Assembly (NCBI GenBank): GCA_019264575.1
Contig: JAHUZV010000022.1
Span: forward strand, 1 to 64,000
Direction: 5' to 3'
From: Vulcanococcus sp.
Lineage (GTDB): Bacteria; Cyanobacteriota; Cyanobacteriia; PCC-6307; Cyanobiaceae
DNA: 64,000 bases
Within the stretch, counting starts at the first letter, position 1, and the number at the start of each line of letters is the position of its first letter. A model generated the notes under the pieces. That model was given only the letters and a program-made list of their open reading frames with translations. It was not told where the DNA came from and did not search any database. The translations under genes were made by a program, and so were the position numbers. Shown here in pieces: positions 8,533-18,677 of the stretch.

Positions 8533-9555
8533 TCACTTCCAGTTCTTGGCCACGATCTCGGCAAGGTCAACAACGCGCTGGCTGTAGCCCCACTCGTTGT
8601 CGTACCAGCACACGATCTTCACCATGTTGCCGCCCATCACCAGGGTGAGATCGGCGTCCACGATGGTGCTCTCGTCGGTACCGGCGTGGTCGCTCGACAC
8701 CAGGGGCAGATCGCAGTACTTGATGATCCCCTTCATACCGTTCTCGGAAGCGGCCTTCAGCACGGCATTCACTTCCTCAGCGGTGGTGTCGCGGCCGGTT
8801 TCGAACACCATGTCGCACACCGACACGTTGGGGGTGGGCACGCGCAGGGCGATGCCGCTCAGCTTGCCCTTCACCTCGGGGTACACCAGAGCCACGGCCT
8901 TAGCAGCGCCGGTGCTGGTGGGAACAATGTTCACGGCGGCGGCGCGGGCGCGGCGCAGGTCGCGGTGAGCGGCATCAAGGATGCGCTGGTCACCCGTGTA
9001 GCTGTGGGTGGTGGTCATCGTGCCCTTCACGATGCCGAAGGCCTGGTCGATCGTTTTCACGATCGGAGCCATGCAGTTGGTGGTGCAGCTGGCGTTGGAG
9101 AGGATGTCCCAGTCTTCGTGGCGGTACTGGTCGGCGTTCACACCCACCACGAAGGTGCCCACCTTGGCGCCCTTACCGGGGGCGGTGAGGATCACTTTCT
9201 TGGCACCGGCCTCGAAATGCTTGCTGGCGCCCACGTCGTCGTTGAAGACGCCGGTGGACTCGATCACCAGATCCACGCCCCACTCCTTCCAGGGGAGGTT
9301 GGCGGGGTTGCGGTCGTAGAAGGTTTTGATCGTCTTGCCGTTGACGACGATGGTGTCGTCGGTGGTGGTCACCTCTGCGTTACGCAGGGGACCGAGCATC
9401 GAGTCGTACTTGAGCAGGTGCGCGTTGGTGTACGTGTCACCTGAACCGTTGATGCCCACCAGCTCAATGCCGGTATTGGCTCCACGGCTGAGCCAGCAAC
9501 GCATGAAGTTGCGACCGATACGGCCGAATCCATTGATCGCAACCTTGATGGTCAT
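8533..9555 (-). CDS. gap2: Glyceraldehyde-3-phosphate dehydrogenase, photosynthetic Gap2 type
   Basis: Gap2 reduces 1,3-bisphosphoglycerate in the Calvin cycle with NADPH or NADH. The 340-residue protein carries the active-site motif SNASCTTNC (Cys 157), the catalytic HSYTGDQ region and the C-terminal [11 protein letters not shown]. The coenzyme strand ends INGSGD without the Asp that fixes NAD-specific forms, in keeping with the dual-cofactor plastid/cyanobacterial Gap2 class. A perfect inverted repeat (9621-9640) lies about 65-85 bp upstream of its start and could be an operator. Transcription ends in the double hairpin just downstream. Confidence 0.96.
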   Translation of the reverse strand: MTIKVAINGFGRIGRNFMRCWLSRGANTGIELVGINGSGDTYTNAHLLKYDSMLGPLRNAEVTTTDDTIVVNGKTIKTFYDRNPANLPWKEWGVDLVIESTGVFNDDVGASKHFEAGAKKVILTAPGKGAKVGTFVVGVNADQYRHEDWDILSNASCTTNCMAPIVKTIDQAFGIVKGTMTTTHSYTGDQRILDAAHRDLRRARAAAVNIVPTSTGAAKAVALVYPEVKGKLSGIALRVPTPNVSVCDMVFETGRDTTAEEVNAVLKAASENGMKGIIKYCDLPLVSSDHAGTDESTIVDADLTLVMGGNMVKIVCWYDNEWGYSQRVVDLAEIVAKNWK

Positions 9556-9620
9556 GGCATCGAGCGGGGAAGCCCGCTAGCAAGGGGGATTTGGCCGCCG
9601 ATCATACAGAGATCATTGGG

Positions 9621-9640
9621 ATGTCCCCATCTGGGGACAT
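9621..9640. promoter_or_regulatory. Perfect inverted repeat in the gap2-murC divergent region
   Basis: ATGTCCCC, a 4-base spacer and GGGGACAT form a perfect 8-bp palindrome about 66 bp upstream of the gap2 start and 102 bp upstream of murC. The 186-bp spacer holds no other gene. The position suits an operator for a dimeric regulator; the hairpin is not followed by a U-run, so it is not a terminator. It does not match the NtcA (GTA-N8-TAC) or the usual cyanobacterial LexA consensus. Confidence 0.4.
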
Positions 9641-9741
9641 GGGTTTCAGCGCCTGGATCGAGGCTCTCAAATCCCTCTCAAACACACCGATCCGGGCAGA
9701 CAAGGGGAACTTCCCGGCTTACCGTCTCCCCAGGCTTGGAG

Positions 9742-11190
9742 ATGCCCTTGGCCCAACAGCTCGATCGCCGTCAACCCCTCCATTTCATTGGAGTCGGCGG
9801 CATCGGCATGTCGGCCATCGCCGGAATCCTGGCGGATCGGGGCTACCAAGTGAGTGGTTCCGACCCACGCGACAACGCCGTGCTGCAGGACCTGCGCAGC
9901 CGCGGTGTGCGGGTGTTCCGCGAACAGAGCGCCACCACCATCGCCGCCATCCGCAGCGGCACCTCCACCCAGCCGCTGGTGGTGGTGAGCTCAGCGGTGC
10001 CCGCCACGAACCCTGAACTGCAGGAAGCCCGCCGGGCGGGGCTGGAGATCGCCCATCGCTCCGATGTGCTCGCCGCGCTGATCGCCGGCCAAAGCTCCGT
10101 GGCCGTGGCTGGCAGCCACGGCAAAACCACCACCAGCACGCTGATCGCCAGCTTGCTGCACGCCACCAACCACGACCCCACCGCCGTGATCGGCGGCGTG
10201 GTGCCCGCCTTCGGCAGCAACGGCCGCAACGGCAAAGGCGCCCTGCTGGTGGCCGAAGCCGATGAATCCGATGGAACCCTGGTGAAATTCCAGGCCTGGT
10301 TGGGGGTGATCACCAACCTGGAGCTCGATCACACCGATCACTACGCCGATCTGGCCGCCCTGATCGCCACGCTGCAACGCTTCGGGCGCGGTTGTGCGCA
10401 GCTGCTGGCCAACCGCGACTGCCCGATCCTCAGCCAGCAGTTCAACGCCAGCCACTGGTGGTCCACTAGCAGCCCAGACAACGCTGATTTCGCCGCCATC
10501 CCCGTAGAGCTCAGCGGTGACAGCACCCTGGCCGACTTCTATGAGCAGGGCACCTGCGTAGGCCGGTTCACGCTGCCGCTGCCCGGACTGCACAACCTCA
10601 GCAACGCCACCGCGGCCATGGCCGCCTGCCGGCTCCATGGCGTGTCGTTTGCGGAGCTGCGCCAGGCGGTGGAGGGCCTGCAGGCCCCTGGGCGCCGCTT
10701 CGACTACCGCGGCACCTGGGCCGAGCGCCAGGTGGTGGATGACTACGCCCATCACCCCAGCGAGGTGGGCGCCACACTGGCCACCGCGCAGCTGATGGTG
10801 AGCAGTGGCCGCAGCCCGCTTCCGGAGCCGCCCCAACGGGTGCTGGCGGTGTTCCAGCCCCATCGCTACAGCCGCACGGCTGAATTCCTCGAACCCTTCG
10901 CCGCGGCCCTGGGCCAAGCCGATGAGGTGTTGCTGGCCCCGCTGTACGCAGCCGGGGAAGCGCCGATCGCCGGCATCTCCAGCCATGCGCTGGCTGCCGC
11001 CATCCAGCGGCTCAGGCCCGACCTGGCTGTGACCGTGGCCGACAGCCTCGATGAGCTGGCCGATGCGGTGGCCGCGCGCAGCGTTCCAGGCGATCTGGTG
11101 CTGGCCATGGGCGCCGGTGATGTGAATGGGCTTTGGGGGCGCCTGCAGAACCGTGAAGACCCCCTCGCCACGTTTCCCGTAGCGGCATGA
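9742..11190 (+). CDS. murC: UDP-N-acetylmuramate--L-alanine ligase
   Basis: MurC adds L-alanine to UDP-MurNAc in cytosolic peptidoglycan precursor synthesis. The 482-residue protein shows the N-terminal Rossmann motif [14 protein letters not shown], the ATP loop GSHGKTTT near residue 118, the central [10 protein letters not shown] motif and a C-terminal ligase domain with [12 protein letters not shown] 9742 is chosen because the fold begins directly after it; an extension to 9616 runs through the promoter palindrome. The last four bases (ATGA) overlap the murB start. Confidence 0.96.
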   Translation: MPLAQQLDRRQPLHFIGVGGIGMSAIAGILADRGYQVSGSDPRDNAVLQDLRSRGVRVFREQSATTIAAIRSGTSTQPLVVVSSAVPATNPELQEARRAGLEIAHRSDVLAALIAGQSSVAVAGSHGKTTTSTLIASLLHATNHDPTAVIGGVVPAFGSNGRNGKGALLVAEADESDGTLVKFQAWLGVITNLELDHTDHYADLAALIATLQRFGRGCAQLLANRDCPILSQQFNASHWWSTSSPDNADFAAIPVELSGDSTLADFYEQGTCVGRFTLPLPGLHNLSNATAAMAACRLHGVSFAELRQAVEGLQAPGRRFDYRGTWAERQVVDDYAHHPSEVGATLATAQLMVSSGRSPLPEPPQRVLAVFQPHRYSRTAEFLEPFAAALGQADEVLLAPLYAAGEAPIAGISSHALAAAIQRLRPDLAVTVADSLDELADAVAARSVPGDLVLAMGAGDVNGLWGRLQNREDPLATFPVAA

Positions 11191-12104
11191 CGTCCGCCAC
11201 CCCACTCGGCCTGCGGCGCTCCGTGGGATTGGCGGACTACACCACCTGGCGGGTGGGCGGATCGGCCCAATGGTTTGCAGAACCAGAGAGCGCTCTTCAG
11301 CTGCAAGCGCTGCTCGCCTGGGCTCAAGCCGAAGACCTGCCGAGCTTGGTGATCGGCGCCGGCTCCAACCTGCTGGTGAGCGATGCAGGCCTTGAAGGCC
11401 TCACCCTCTGCAACCGCCGGCTACAGGGCGCTGCCCTCGATGCCGCCACGGGCCTGATCGAAGCCCAAGCCGGCGAACCAATCCCAAGCCTGGCGCGCCG
11501 GGCCGCCCGGGCTGGCCTCTCTGGCCTCGAGTGGTCTGTGGGCATCCCCGGCACGGTGGGTGGCGCCGCCGTGATGAACGCCGGCGCCCAGGGGGGCTGC
11601 ACCGCGGAGGTGCTGGAGAGCGTCTCGGTGATCGAGCCCCACAGGCCCAACCAGCCATTCGAACTACTTGCCGGCGAGCTCGATTTCGCCTACCGCCACA
11701 GCCGCCTGCAGGAGGAGCCGTTGGTGGTGCTCTCGGCCCGCTTCCGCCTGAACGCCGGCCACGATCCAGCCGAAGTGAGCCGGCGCACCAGTGCCAACCT
11801 GCACAGCCGCACGAGCACCCAGCCGTATCAGCAGCCCAGCTGCGGCAGCGTGTTTCGCAATCCCGAACCAAACAAGGCCGGCCAGTTGATCGAGGCCCTG
11901 GGGTTGAAGGGCCTGAGCATCGGCGGGGCCCAGGTGTCGCCGATTCACGCCAATTTCATCGTGAACACCGGCGCCGCCACCGCCACCGAGATCGACCAGC
12001 TGATCAGCGCCGTGCAGCAGCGGATCCAAGCCGCCCACGGCATCACCTTGCACACCGAAGTGAAGCGGCTGGGCCCGTTCGAGGGCCTTGCTCTCGCGGC
12101 CTGA
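11187..12104 (+). CDS. murB: UDP-N-acetylenolpyruvoylglucosamine reductase
   Basis: MurB is the FAD-dependent enzyme that reduces enolpyruvyl-UDP-GlcNAc to UDP-MurNAc, the substrate of the preceding MurC. The 305-residue protein has the TTWRVGG opening, the FAD-binding [10 protein letters not shown] and GIPGTVGGA segments, and the active-site region SCGSVFRNP with the catalytic Ser. The length fits the type II class lacking the extra loop of the E. coli enzyme. It is translationally coupled to murC by a 4-bp ATGA overlap. Confidence 0.96.
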   Translation: MTSATPLGLRRSVGLADYTTWRVGGSAQWFAEPESALQLQALLAWAQAEDLPSLVIGAGSNLLVSDAGLEGLTLCNRRLQGAALDAATGLIEAQAGEPIPSLARRAARAGLSGLEWSVGIPGTVGGAAVMNAGAQGGCTAEVLESVSVIEPHRPNQPFELLAGELDFAYRHSRLQEEPLVVLSARFRLNAGHDPAEVSRRTSANLHSRTSTQPYQQPSCGSVFRNPEPNKAGQLIEALGLKGLSIGGAQVSPIHANFIVNTGAATATEIDQLISAVQQRIQAAHGITLHTEVKRLGPFEGLALAA

Positions 12105-12153
12105 GCCCACCCGCAGCACCGCGTAACCTGCGCCCAACTGCACAGGCGCCGCG

Positions 12154-12492
12154 ATGGCCGGTTTCGGACTTCCCAACTTCGGCCAGCTCACCGAAGCCTT
12201 CAAAAAGGCGCAGCAGATCCAACAGGATGCCGCCAAGCTCCAGGAGGAGCTCGATGCGATGGAGCTCGAGGGCACCAGCAGCTGCGGCCGCGCCAGCGTG
12301 TGGCTCTCCGGCAACCAGCAACCGCTGAAGGTGCGCCTCGATCCCGCCCTGCTGGCCGAGGGCGCTCCCGCCACGGAAGCCGCCACCCTCGATGCTCTCA
12401 AAGCCGCCTACGAGCTCTCCACCGGCACGATGAAGCAACGCATGGAAGAGCTCACTGGCGGTCTCAACCTCAACCTGCCTGGCATCGGTTGA
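12154..12492 (+). CDS. YbaB/EbfC-family nucleoid-associated protein
   Basis: This 112-residue protein has the family pattern: an N-terminal helix with Phe/Gly ([29 protein letters not shown]), a central strand pair ([19 protein letters not shown]) and a C-terminal amphipathic helix ending [12 protein letters not shown]. Members form tweezer-like dimers that bind DNA and are usually encoded near recR/dnaX; in picocyanobacteria they follow murB as seen here. The 49-bp gap after murB allows cotranscription. Ten bases downstream it meets the convergent rsgA stop. Confidence 0.88.
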   Translation: MAGFGLPNFGQLTEAFKKAQQIQQDAAKLQEELDAMELEGTSSCGRASVWLSGNQQPLKVRLDPALLAEGAPATEAATLDALKAAYELSTGTMKQRMEELTGGLNLNLPGIG

Positions 12493-12501
12493 GCCCGAGG
12501 C

Positions 12502-13515
12502 TCACTCCGCTTCGTCGGGTTCGTTCTGGCGCTGACGGCGCCGCGACACCTGCCGCAAGCGTTGATCGAGCAGCGGCTCTCGGCGACTGCCGCGCTGCTT
12601 GAGGCCAGCTCCTTCCGCGCTGCGGGAACGCTCCCGCAGGGCCTGAGCTTGCACAGCCTCCAGGCAACTGATGTAGAGGGGATGGCGATCCCAGTCGGCG
12701 CCCACAGCGCAGCCGGGATCGCCTTGGTGCAAGCAATTCTTGAAACGGCAAACGCCTCCCAGTAGGCGTTCACGAATTTCAGGAAAGAGCGGCCCCAGCT
12801 CCACAGGATCCGCCGGTAGATCCGGGCGGTTGAAACCGGGCGTGTCGGCCAACAGAGCTCCAGGCGCAAGCGGGAACAACTCCACATGACGGGTGGTGTG
12901 TCGGCCGCGCTGCAACCGGCCCGACACGGCACTCACTCGCAGGGCAAGCTGCGGCACCAAGGCATTGATCAGGCTGCTTTTCCCCACACCGGAAGGGCCG
13001 CACAGCACCGCAATACCGGGCTGGGTGAGGCGCTCCCGCAAGGCAGCGATCCCCTCTCCCTGCTGCGACGACACCAAGAGCGGCTCATAGCCCCAGGCCA
13101 CCAAGCGCTCACGCCAGGTCTGCTGCTGCGCGGCGCTGAGCAGATCCGCCTTGGTGAGCACCAGCTCCACCGCCACACCGGTGCGCTCCGCCGTAAGCAG
13201 AAAACGGGTGAGCTGCAGCGGATCAAGCTGGGGCTGCTCCAGCGCCACCGCCACCACCACCCGGCTGCAGTTGGCCACCGCCGGCCGCTCGAGCAGGCTG
13301 CTGCGCGGTTCAAGGGCCGCCACGGCGCCGCGGCGCTCCGGCCAGTCGATGCCATCGATCTGCACGCGATCGCCCACACAGATCTGCTGGCCGGTTTTAC
13401 CCAGGCGGGTGCGGCGCACGCAGAGCAGGTGCTCGATGCCATCGGGGCCGGGTTGATCGAGCTGCACGCGGCAGAAATTGGCCTCCAGGGCCATCACCCG
13501 CGCCGCTTCAGCCAA
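12502..13515 (-). CDS. rsgA: Small ribosomal subunit biogenesis GTPase RsgA
   Basis: RsgA is a circularly permuted GTPase that checks late 30S maturation. The 337-residue protein has an N-terminal OB fold, then G4 (TKAD), G1 (GPSGVGKSSL) and G3 (DTPG) in the permuted order. A C-terminal zinc finger carries the C-N4-C-H-C ligands (CRFKNCLHQGDPGC). The basic tail after it is typical of rRNA binding. Its start lies inside the end of the tusA-like gene (8-bp overlap), so the two are probably coupled in a grpE-dnaJ-tusA-rsgA operon. Confidence 0.95.
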   Translation of the reverse strand: MAEAARVMALEANFCRVQLDQPGPDGIEHLLCVRRTRLGKTGQQICVGDRVQIDGIDWPERRGAVAALEPRSSLLERPAVANCSRVVVAVALEQPQLDPLQLTRFLLTAERTGVAVELVLTKADLLSAAQQQTWRERLVAWGYEPLLVSSQQGEGIAALRERLTQPGIAVLCGPSGVGKSSLINALVPQLALRVSAVSGRLQRGRHTTRHVELFPLAPGALLADTPGFNRPDLPADPVELGPLFPEIRERLLGGVCRFKNCLHQGDPGCAVGADWDRHPLYISCLEAVQAQALRERSRSAEGAGLKQRGSRREPLLDQRLRQVSRRRQRQNEPDEAE

Positions 13516-13759
13516 GGCGCTGAATCAGCAGGCGCACGCCACCGCCCTCCCCGGGTTCACTCTCGACACGATGGCCAGCCTCACGCAACCCAGAAGCCAC
13601 CATCTGCTCCGGCTCACCTGAGTCGAGTTCCACCTGAAGCCAGGCGCCGGGATTGATCTTCTCCAGCGCCAATTTGCTGCGGATGAAGTTGAGCGGGCAG
13701 GGGGTGCCGCGCAGGTCGAGCTGAACGGCTGGATCCGGCGCGGCAGCGGAATCGCTCAC
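13508..13759 (-). CDS. TusA/SirA-like sulfurtransferase-family protein
   Basis: This 83-residue protein has the family core [19 protein letters not shown], with the Cys-Pro motif that carries persulfide in TusA, followed by the beta-alpha-beta pattern ending LLIQRLG. TusA passes sulfur to tRNA thiolation or other pathways; the cyanobacterial acceptor is not known. It overlaps dnaJ by 4 bp upstream and rsgA by 8 bp downstream, consistent with one polycistronic message. Confidence 0.88.
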   Translation of the reverse strand: MSDSAAAPDPAVQLDLRGTPCPLNFIRSKLALEKINPGAWLQVELDSGEPEQMVASGLREAGHRVESEPGEGGGVRLLIQRLG

Positions 13760-14886
13760 CCAAACAGGCCGCCGAACAGGCCGCTCTTGTGGGGGTGCTT
13801 GTGGCCTTTGGCGGTGTGGTGGCCGGCCAGCTGCTCCAGCAGCTCCTTCTCCTCGCGGTTGAGCTTGGTGGGCAGCTGCACCTTGATTGCAATCAGGTGA
13901 TTGCCGCGGGCCACGGGATTGCCCAGTTTGGGCACGCCCTTACCGGTGAGAGTGAGCACCGCACCCGGCTGGGTGCCGGCGGGAATCTCCAACTGCTCAG
14001 CGCCATCCACGGTTTCCACCTCAATCGTGTCGCCGAGGATCGCCTGGAGGTAGTTCACCGTGACCTCCGAGTGGATGTTGATGCCGTCGCGCCGCAGATG
14101 CGGATGCGACTGCACCGTGAGGAACACATACAGATCCCCCGGCGGGCCGCCGCGCTGGCCGGCGTTGCCTTCGTTGGCCACCCGCAGACGGGTGCCGCTG
14201 TCCACACCAGCGGGGATGTTGATGCGCAGCTTCTTGCGCACCTGCTGCAGCCCCTGACCGCCGCAGGCATTGCAGGGATCGGCGATCACCTGGCCGGTGC
14301 CCTCGCAGGTGGGGCAGGGAGCCACTTGGGTGAAGCTGCCGAAGGGGGTGCGGGTGGCGCGGCGCACCTGGCCGGCACCACCGCAAGTGCCGCAGCTGGT
14401 GGGACCGCTGCCGCTCTTGGCACCGGAGCCGCTGCAGGTGCTGCAGGTTTCCAGATGGCGGATCTGGATCTCTTTCTCCTTACCGAACACCGCTTCGCTG
14501 AAGCTCACGGTGAGGTCGAAGCGCAGGTCATCGCCCTGCCGAGGCCCGCGGCGGCGGGCACCAGCGCCACCGGAGCCGCCCATGCCACCGCCGCCGAAAC
14601 CGCTGAAAAAGGTTTCGAACAGATCGGCAAAACCACCCATGTCGCCCATATCGGGCATGCCGGCAGCGCCGCCAAGGCCGGCCTCACCGAACTGGTCGTA
14701 GCGAGCGCGGGTTTGGGGATCGCTCAGCACTTCATAGGCGCGGCCGATCTCCTTGAACTTGTCTTCGGCGCCTGGTTCTTTGTTGATATCCGGGTGGTAT
14801 TGACGCGCGAGACGCCGATAGGCCCGCTTGAGGGTATCGGCGTCGGAATCGCGGGCGACCCCCAGCAGGTCGTAGTAATCGGCCAT
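13756..14886 (-). CDS. dnaJ: Chaperone protein DnaJ (type I, full length)
   Basis: DnaJ stimulates DnaK ATPase and delivers unfolded clients. The 376-residue protein has a J domain with YHPDINKEP (HPD motif at about residues 32-34) and a Gly-rich region at about 75-110. Four zinc-finger repeats follow ([32 protein letters not shown]), then a client-binding C-terminal part. It lies 3 bp after grpE, and its end overlaps the tusA-like gene by 4 bp. No CIRCE element (TTAGCACTC-type) was seen upstream of the operon. Confidence 0.97.
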   Translation of the reverse strand: MADYYDLLGVARDSDADTLKRAYRRLARQYHPDINKEPGAEDKFKEIGRAYEVLSDPQTRARYDQFGEAGLGGAAGMPDMGDMGGFADLFETFFSGFGGGGMGGSGGAGARRRGPRQGDDLRFDLTVSFSEAVFGKEKEIQIRHLETCSTCSGSGAKSGSGPTSCGTCGGAGQVRRATRTPFGSFTQVAPCPTCEGTGQVIADPCNACGGQGLQQVRKKLRINIPAGVDSGTRLRVANEGNAGQRGGPPGDLYVFLTVQSHPHLRRDGINIHSEVTVNYLQAILGDTIEVETVDGAEQLEIPAGTQPGAVLTLTGKGVPKLGNPVARGNHLIAIKVQLPTKLNREEKELLEQLAGHHTAKGHKHPHKSGLFGGLFG

Positions 14887-14889
14887 CGA

Positions 14890-15570
14890 TCAGGCCTCGT
14901 GCTCGGCGGGCGCGCTGTCAGCCGGGGCAGCCTCAGAACCACCAGGACCGGGGCCCATCGACACCTTCACCAGGGCGTGACGCAGCACCCGGCCGTTGAG
15001 GTGATAACCACGCTGCAGCTCGGCGATCACCACGTCTTCACTGTGCTCATCGCTGGGCTCCCGCAGCACGGCCTCATGCAGGTTGGGATCAAAGGGTTCA
15101 CCCTCCACCCGCATCGGCGAGACGCCCAGCTGCTTGAACACATCCACCAGCTGCTTGTAGAGGCCTTGGTAGCTGCGGTGGATGGTCTGAGCCTCCTCGG
15201 CCTGGGGTTCGAGCTGCTGGCGGGCCCTCTCGAAGTTGTCCACCACCGGCAGGATTTCGCTGAGGGTGCTGCAGGCGATCTGCACGCGCAGGTCGTCTTG
15301 ATCGCGGCTCTGGCGCTTGCGGAAGTTGTCGAAGTCGGCGGCGATTCGCATGTATTGGCTGCGCACCGTTTCATGCTCGGCCTTCAGCGCTTCAAGCTCC
15401 GCCTCCAGCTCGCGCACCCGCTGCTCAGGATCAGCGCTGGCTGCAGGAGCCTCAGCCGCTGCTTCAGGGGCAGGAGCCTGCTCCGCCGCCACCTCAGCAG
15501 CAGGGGCTTCACCAGAAGTGTTGAGGGTGTCGGCGGATTCCTGGGGGAAGGGGGTCGCTTCGCCGCTCAT
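14890..15570 (-). CDS. grpE: Nucleotide exchange factor GrpE
   Basis: GrpE releases ADP from DnaK. The 226-residue form starting MSGEATPF is preferred; the frame opens further to 15657 but that part has no family character. An acidic Ala/Glu-rich N-terminal tail (about 50 residues) precedes the long coiled coil ([19 protein letters not shown]). The conserved [12 protein letters not shown] segment and the C-terminal beta domain ([13 protein letters not shown]) follow. It heads the grpE-dnaJ-tusA-rsgA group and is divergent from pilB with a 95-bp spacer. Confidence 0.95.
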   Translation of the reverse strand: MSGEATPFPQESADTLNTSGEAPAAEVAAEQAPAPEAAAEAPAASADPEQRVRELEAELEALKAEHETVRSQYMRIAADFDNFRKRQSRDQDDLRVQIACSTLSEILPVVDNFERARQQLEPQAEEAQTIHRSYQGLYKQLVDVFKQLGVSPMRVEGEPFDPNLHEAVLREPSDEHSEDVVIAELQRGYHLNGRVLRHALVKVSMGPGPGGSEAAPADSAPAEHEA

Positions 15571-15665
15571 GCTGACCGAACCGGAGATCTGTTCTAGACA
15601 TGTTGGTGTGAAGGGGCTCCCCCCCACAAGCGGCGGAAGCCCGCACCTCCCGTGCACAGCCGCTG

Positions 15666-17501
15666 ATGACCCTCACCCCCACGAGGCCCGTACCGGCCGC
15701 GGCCAGCGCTGATCAGCAACGGCTGGAGGTGGAACTGCTGCTGGGCGAAGCGGTGCTGACCCGCCAGGAGCTTCAGGCCGCCGGGGAGGAGCGCTGGCGA
15801 TGGGCCCAGGCGTTCTCGCAGGAGCACTGCCGTCCGCTCGGCTGCCTACCGGTAGCCCACAGCAACGGCGAGCTGGTGCTGGCGATCCCCAGCCACTGGG
15901 GTGCAGAGCAACGCCAGCACCTGCAGCAAATCGCCGCAGCCGCCTCGGTCCCGATCCGCCTGCGCCTGGCACTGCCCGATGAACTGGAAGCAGCGCTGCA
16001 AACCGCTGTTCCCGCCGCCAGCCCCCCAGCGCCAGAGCCCACGCCGAAGCCAGCCCCCAGCGCAGCGCCAGAGCGCCCTGCTGCAGCGGCCTCATTGGTG
16101 GACGACCTCCAGCTGGAGGACACGCTTGAAGCCGCGCCGACCGACGACTTCGACGATCTCGACCTGGAGGCCACCCTCTCCGCCTCCAACGCCTCGCCGG
16201 TGGTGAGCCTGGTGGACCGGATCCTGGTGCAGGCCCTGGAGCGCAGCGCCAGCGACATCCACCTGGAACCCCAGGACGACGGCCTGGTGATTCGTCTGCG
16301 CCAAGACGGCGTGCTCGAGCAGCTCGACAAGCTGCCGAAGAACCTCACCCCCGCGGTGACCTCCCGCCTCAAAATCATGGCGGACCTGGACATCGCCGAG
16401 CGCCGACTGCCCCAGGACGGGCGCATCCGCCGCCGCTACCAGGGCAAGCTCTTCGACCTGCGGGTCAGCACCCTGCCGACGCGCTACGGCGAGAAGGTGT
16501 GCATGCGCCTGCTCGACAGCGGCACCACCCACCTGGGGCTCGATCGGTTGATCAGCGATCCGGTGGCCCTGGCCAGCGTGCGTGAGATGGGCGGCAAACC
16601 CTTCGGGATGCTGCTAGTGACAGGTCCAACCGGCTCCGGCAAGAGCACCACGCTCTATTCGCTGCTGGCGGAGCGCAACGACCCGGGCGTGAACATCTCC
16701 ACGGTGGAGGACCCGATCGAATACACACTCAAGGGCATCTCGCAGACCCAGGTGAACCGGGAGAAGGGCTACGACTTCGCCCTGGCCCTGCGGGCCTTCA
16801 TGCGTCAGGACCCAGACGTGCTGCTGGTGGGGGAGACCCGCGACCAGGAAACCGCCAAAACTGCGATTGAGGCCGCCCTCACGGGCCACCTGGTGCTCAC
16901 CACGCTCCACTGCAACGACGCCCCCAGCGCCATCGCCCGCCTGTCGGAGATGGGGGTGGAGCCGTTCATGGTGAGCGCCTCGCTGATGGGGATCGTGTCG
17001 CAGCGGCTGGTGCGGCGGGTGTGCCCCGATTGCCGCCAGCCGTATCACCCCAGCGAGCAGGAACTGGGGCGCTTCGGCCTGTTCGCCAGCAACGAGCAAT
17101 CGATCACCTTCTTTAAGGCCCGCCGCCAGCGCGACGAGGGCGACGCGGTCTGCCCCAGCTGCCAGGGCCTGGGTTACCGCGGCCGGGTGGGGGTGTACGA
17201 GGTGCTGCGCATCAACGAAACCCTGGCCACCGCCATCGCCCAGCAGGCGAGCACCGATCGGATCCGCAAGTTGGCGATCGAGTCGGGCATGAAAACGCTG
17301 CTCGGCTACGGCCTCGATCTGGTGCGTCAGGGTCACACCACCCTCGAGGAAATCGAGCGGATGATCCTCACGGATTCCAGCCTGGAATCCGAGCGGCGGG
17401 CCAAGGCGCTGCACACGATCACCTGCAGCGGTTGTGGCGCGGGCATGCGCGATGAATGGCTGGAGTGCCCCTACTGCCTCACGCCGCGGGGGCTGAGCTG
17501 A
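15666..17501 (+). CDS. pilB: Type IV pilus assembly ATPase PilB/GspE, with extra C-terminal zinc ribbon
   Basis: PilB powers pilin polymerisation in type IV pili, which support motility and DNA uptake. The 611-residue protein has an N-terminal MshEN-like domain, a linker rich in Ala and Pro, then the ATPase: Walker [10 protein letters not shown], the Asp box, Walker B (LLVGETRD), the His box (LTTLHCNDA) and the usual tetracysteine (CPDC...CPSC). An additional CxxC-x10-CxxC element (Cys 587, 590, 601, 604) ends the protein and resembles a second zinc ribbon absent from standard PilB as I know it. It is first of pilB-pilT-pilC. Confidence 0.93.
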   Translation: MTLTPTRPVPAAASADQQRLEVELLLGEAVLTRQELQAAGEERWRWAQAFSQEHCRPLGCLPVAHSNGELVLAIPSHWGAEQRQHLQQIAAAASVPIRLRLALPDELEAALQTAVPAASPPAPEPTPKPAPSAAPERPAAAASLVDDLQLEDTLEAAPTDDFDDLDLEATLSASNASPVVSLVDRILVQALERSASDIHLEPQDDGLVIRLRQDGVLEQLDKLPKNLTPAVTSRLKIMADLDIAERRLPQDGRIRRRYQGKLFDLRVSTLPTRYGEKVCMRLLDSGTTHLGLDRLISDPVALASVREMGGKPFGMLLVTGPTGSGKSTTLYSLLAERNDPGVNISTVEDPIEYTLKGISQTQVNREKGYDFALALRAFMRQDPDVLLVGETRDQETAKTAIEAALTGHLVLTTLHCNDAPSAIARLSEMGVEPFMVSASLMGIVSQRLVRRVCPDCRQPYHPSEQELGRFGLFASNEQSITFFKARRQRDEGDAVCPSCQGLGYRGRVGVYEVLRINETLATAIAQQASTDRIRKLAIESGMKTLLGYGLDLVRQGHTTLEEIERMILTDSSLESERRAKALHTITCSGCGAGMRDEWLECPYCLTPRGLS

Positions 17502-17580
17502 AGAGGGAGCCCACCGCCGCCGCCGTTGCCGGCCTGATCCAGCGCGCCCACACTGACGGCAGGCAGGGCGAAACAGCGGC

Positions 17581-18663
17581 ATGGAGCTCCAGATCGAGCA
17601 GCTGATGGAGGAGCTGGTGCAACAGGGCGGCAGTGATCTGCACCTGGCCGCGGGCCAGCCCCCCTACGGCCGCTTCAGCGGGGCTTTGCGCTCGATGCGC
17701 GAGGAGAAGCTCAGCGAAGACCAGTGCAACCGCCTGATCTTCTCGATGATCAACAACGCCCAGCGCAAACAGCTGGAGCAAACCTGGGAGCTCGACTGCG
17801 CCTATGGCCTGCGGGGCGTGTCGCGCTTCCGGGTGAACGTGTACCGCCAGCGGGGCAGCTACGCCGCCTGCCTGCGGGCCCTAGGCAGCACGATCCCCAG
17901 CCTGGAAAGCCTCGAGCTGCCGCCGGTGGTGGAGGAAACCAGCCGCAGGCCCCGGGGCCTGATCCTGGTGACAGGGCCCACCGGATCGGGCAAAACCACC
18001 ACCCTGGCGGCCCTGCTGGATCACATCAACCGCAGCCGCGCCGAGCACATCCTCACGATCGAGGACCCGATCGAATTCACTTACCGCAACGAGCAGAGCG
18101 TGATCCACCAGCGCCAGCTGGGGGAAGACACCCGCAGCTTCGCCGCCGCCCTGCGCGCTGCCCTGAGGGAAGACCCCGACGTGATCCTGGTTGGGGAGAT
18201 GCGCGATCTGGAAACGATCCAGCTGGCGATCACGGCCGCTGAAACAGGGCACCTGGTGTTCGGCACCCTGCACACCAGCTCCGCCGCCCAGACGGTGGAT
18301 CGCATGGTGGATGTGTTCCCGCCTGAGCAACAGACCCAGATCCGCGTTCAGCTGAGCGGTTCGTTGGTGGGGGTGTTCTCGCAAACCCTCTGCAAGCGGC
18401 TCAACCCGAAGCCCGGGCAGTTCGGGCGGGTGATGGCCCAGGAAATCATGATCAACACCCCCGCCATCGCCAACCTGATCCGCGAGGGCAAAACGGCGCA
18501 GCTCTATTCCCAGATCCAGACCGGGGGCCAGCAGGGCATGCAAACCCTGGAGCGGGCCCTGGCCAACCTGGTGGTGGAGGGGGCCGTGAGCCGCGAAGAA
18601 GCGATGGCCAAGGCCAGCAAACCGGAGGAGCTGGGCCGGCTGCTCGATGGCCAGAGCGGCTGA
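17581..18663 (+). CDS. pilT: Type IV pilus retraction ATPase PilT
   Basis: PilT disassembles the pilus and drives retraction. The 360-residue hexameric ATPase shows Walker A GPTGSGKTTT near residue 131, the Asp box, Walker B VGEMRD, the His box (FGTLHTSSA) and the PilT-specific C-terminal AIANLIREGK element required for retraction. The length is normal. It follows pilB after a 79-bp gap that contains no gene, and is followed by pilC after 14 bp. Confidence 0.96.
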   Translation: MELQIEQLMEELVQQGGSDLHLAAGQPPYGRFSGALRSMREEKLSEDQCNRLIFSMINNAQRKQLEQTWELDCAYGLRGVSRFRVNVYRQRGSYAACLRALGSTIPSLESLELPPVVEETSRRPRGLILVTGPTGSGKTTTLAALLDHINRSRAEHILTIEDPIEFTYRNEQSVIHQRQLGEDTRSFAAALRAALREDPDVILVGEMRDLETIQLAITAAETGHLVFGTLHTSSAAQTVDRMVDVFPPEQQTQIRVQLSGSLVGVFSQTLCKRLNPKPGQFGRVMAQEIMINTPAIANLIREGKTAQLYSQIQTGGQQGMQTLERALANLVVEGAVSREEAMAKASKPEELGRLLDGQSG

Positions 18664-18677
18664 GCGGAGCCGCCGCC

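Noticed and set aside
13789..15597. Open frame of about 600 codons on the plus strand opposite dnaJ and grpE
   Set aside because: Antisense shadow of two confident chaperone genes, with typical low-complexity composition.
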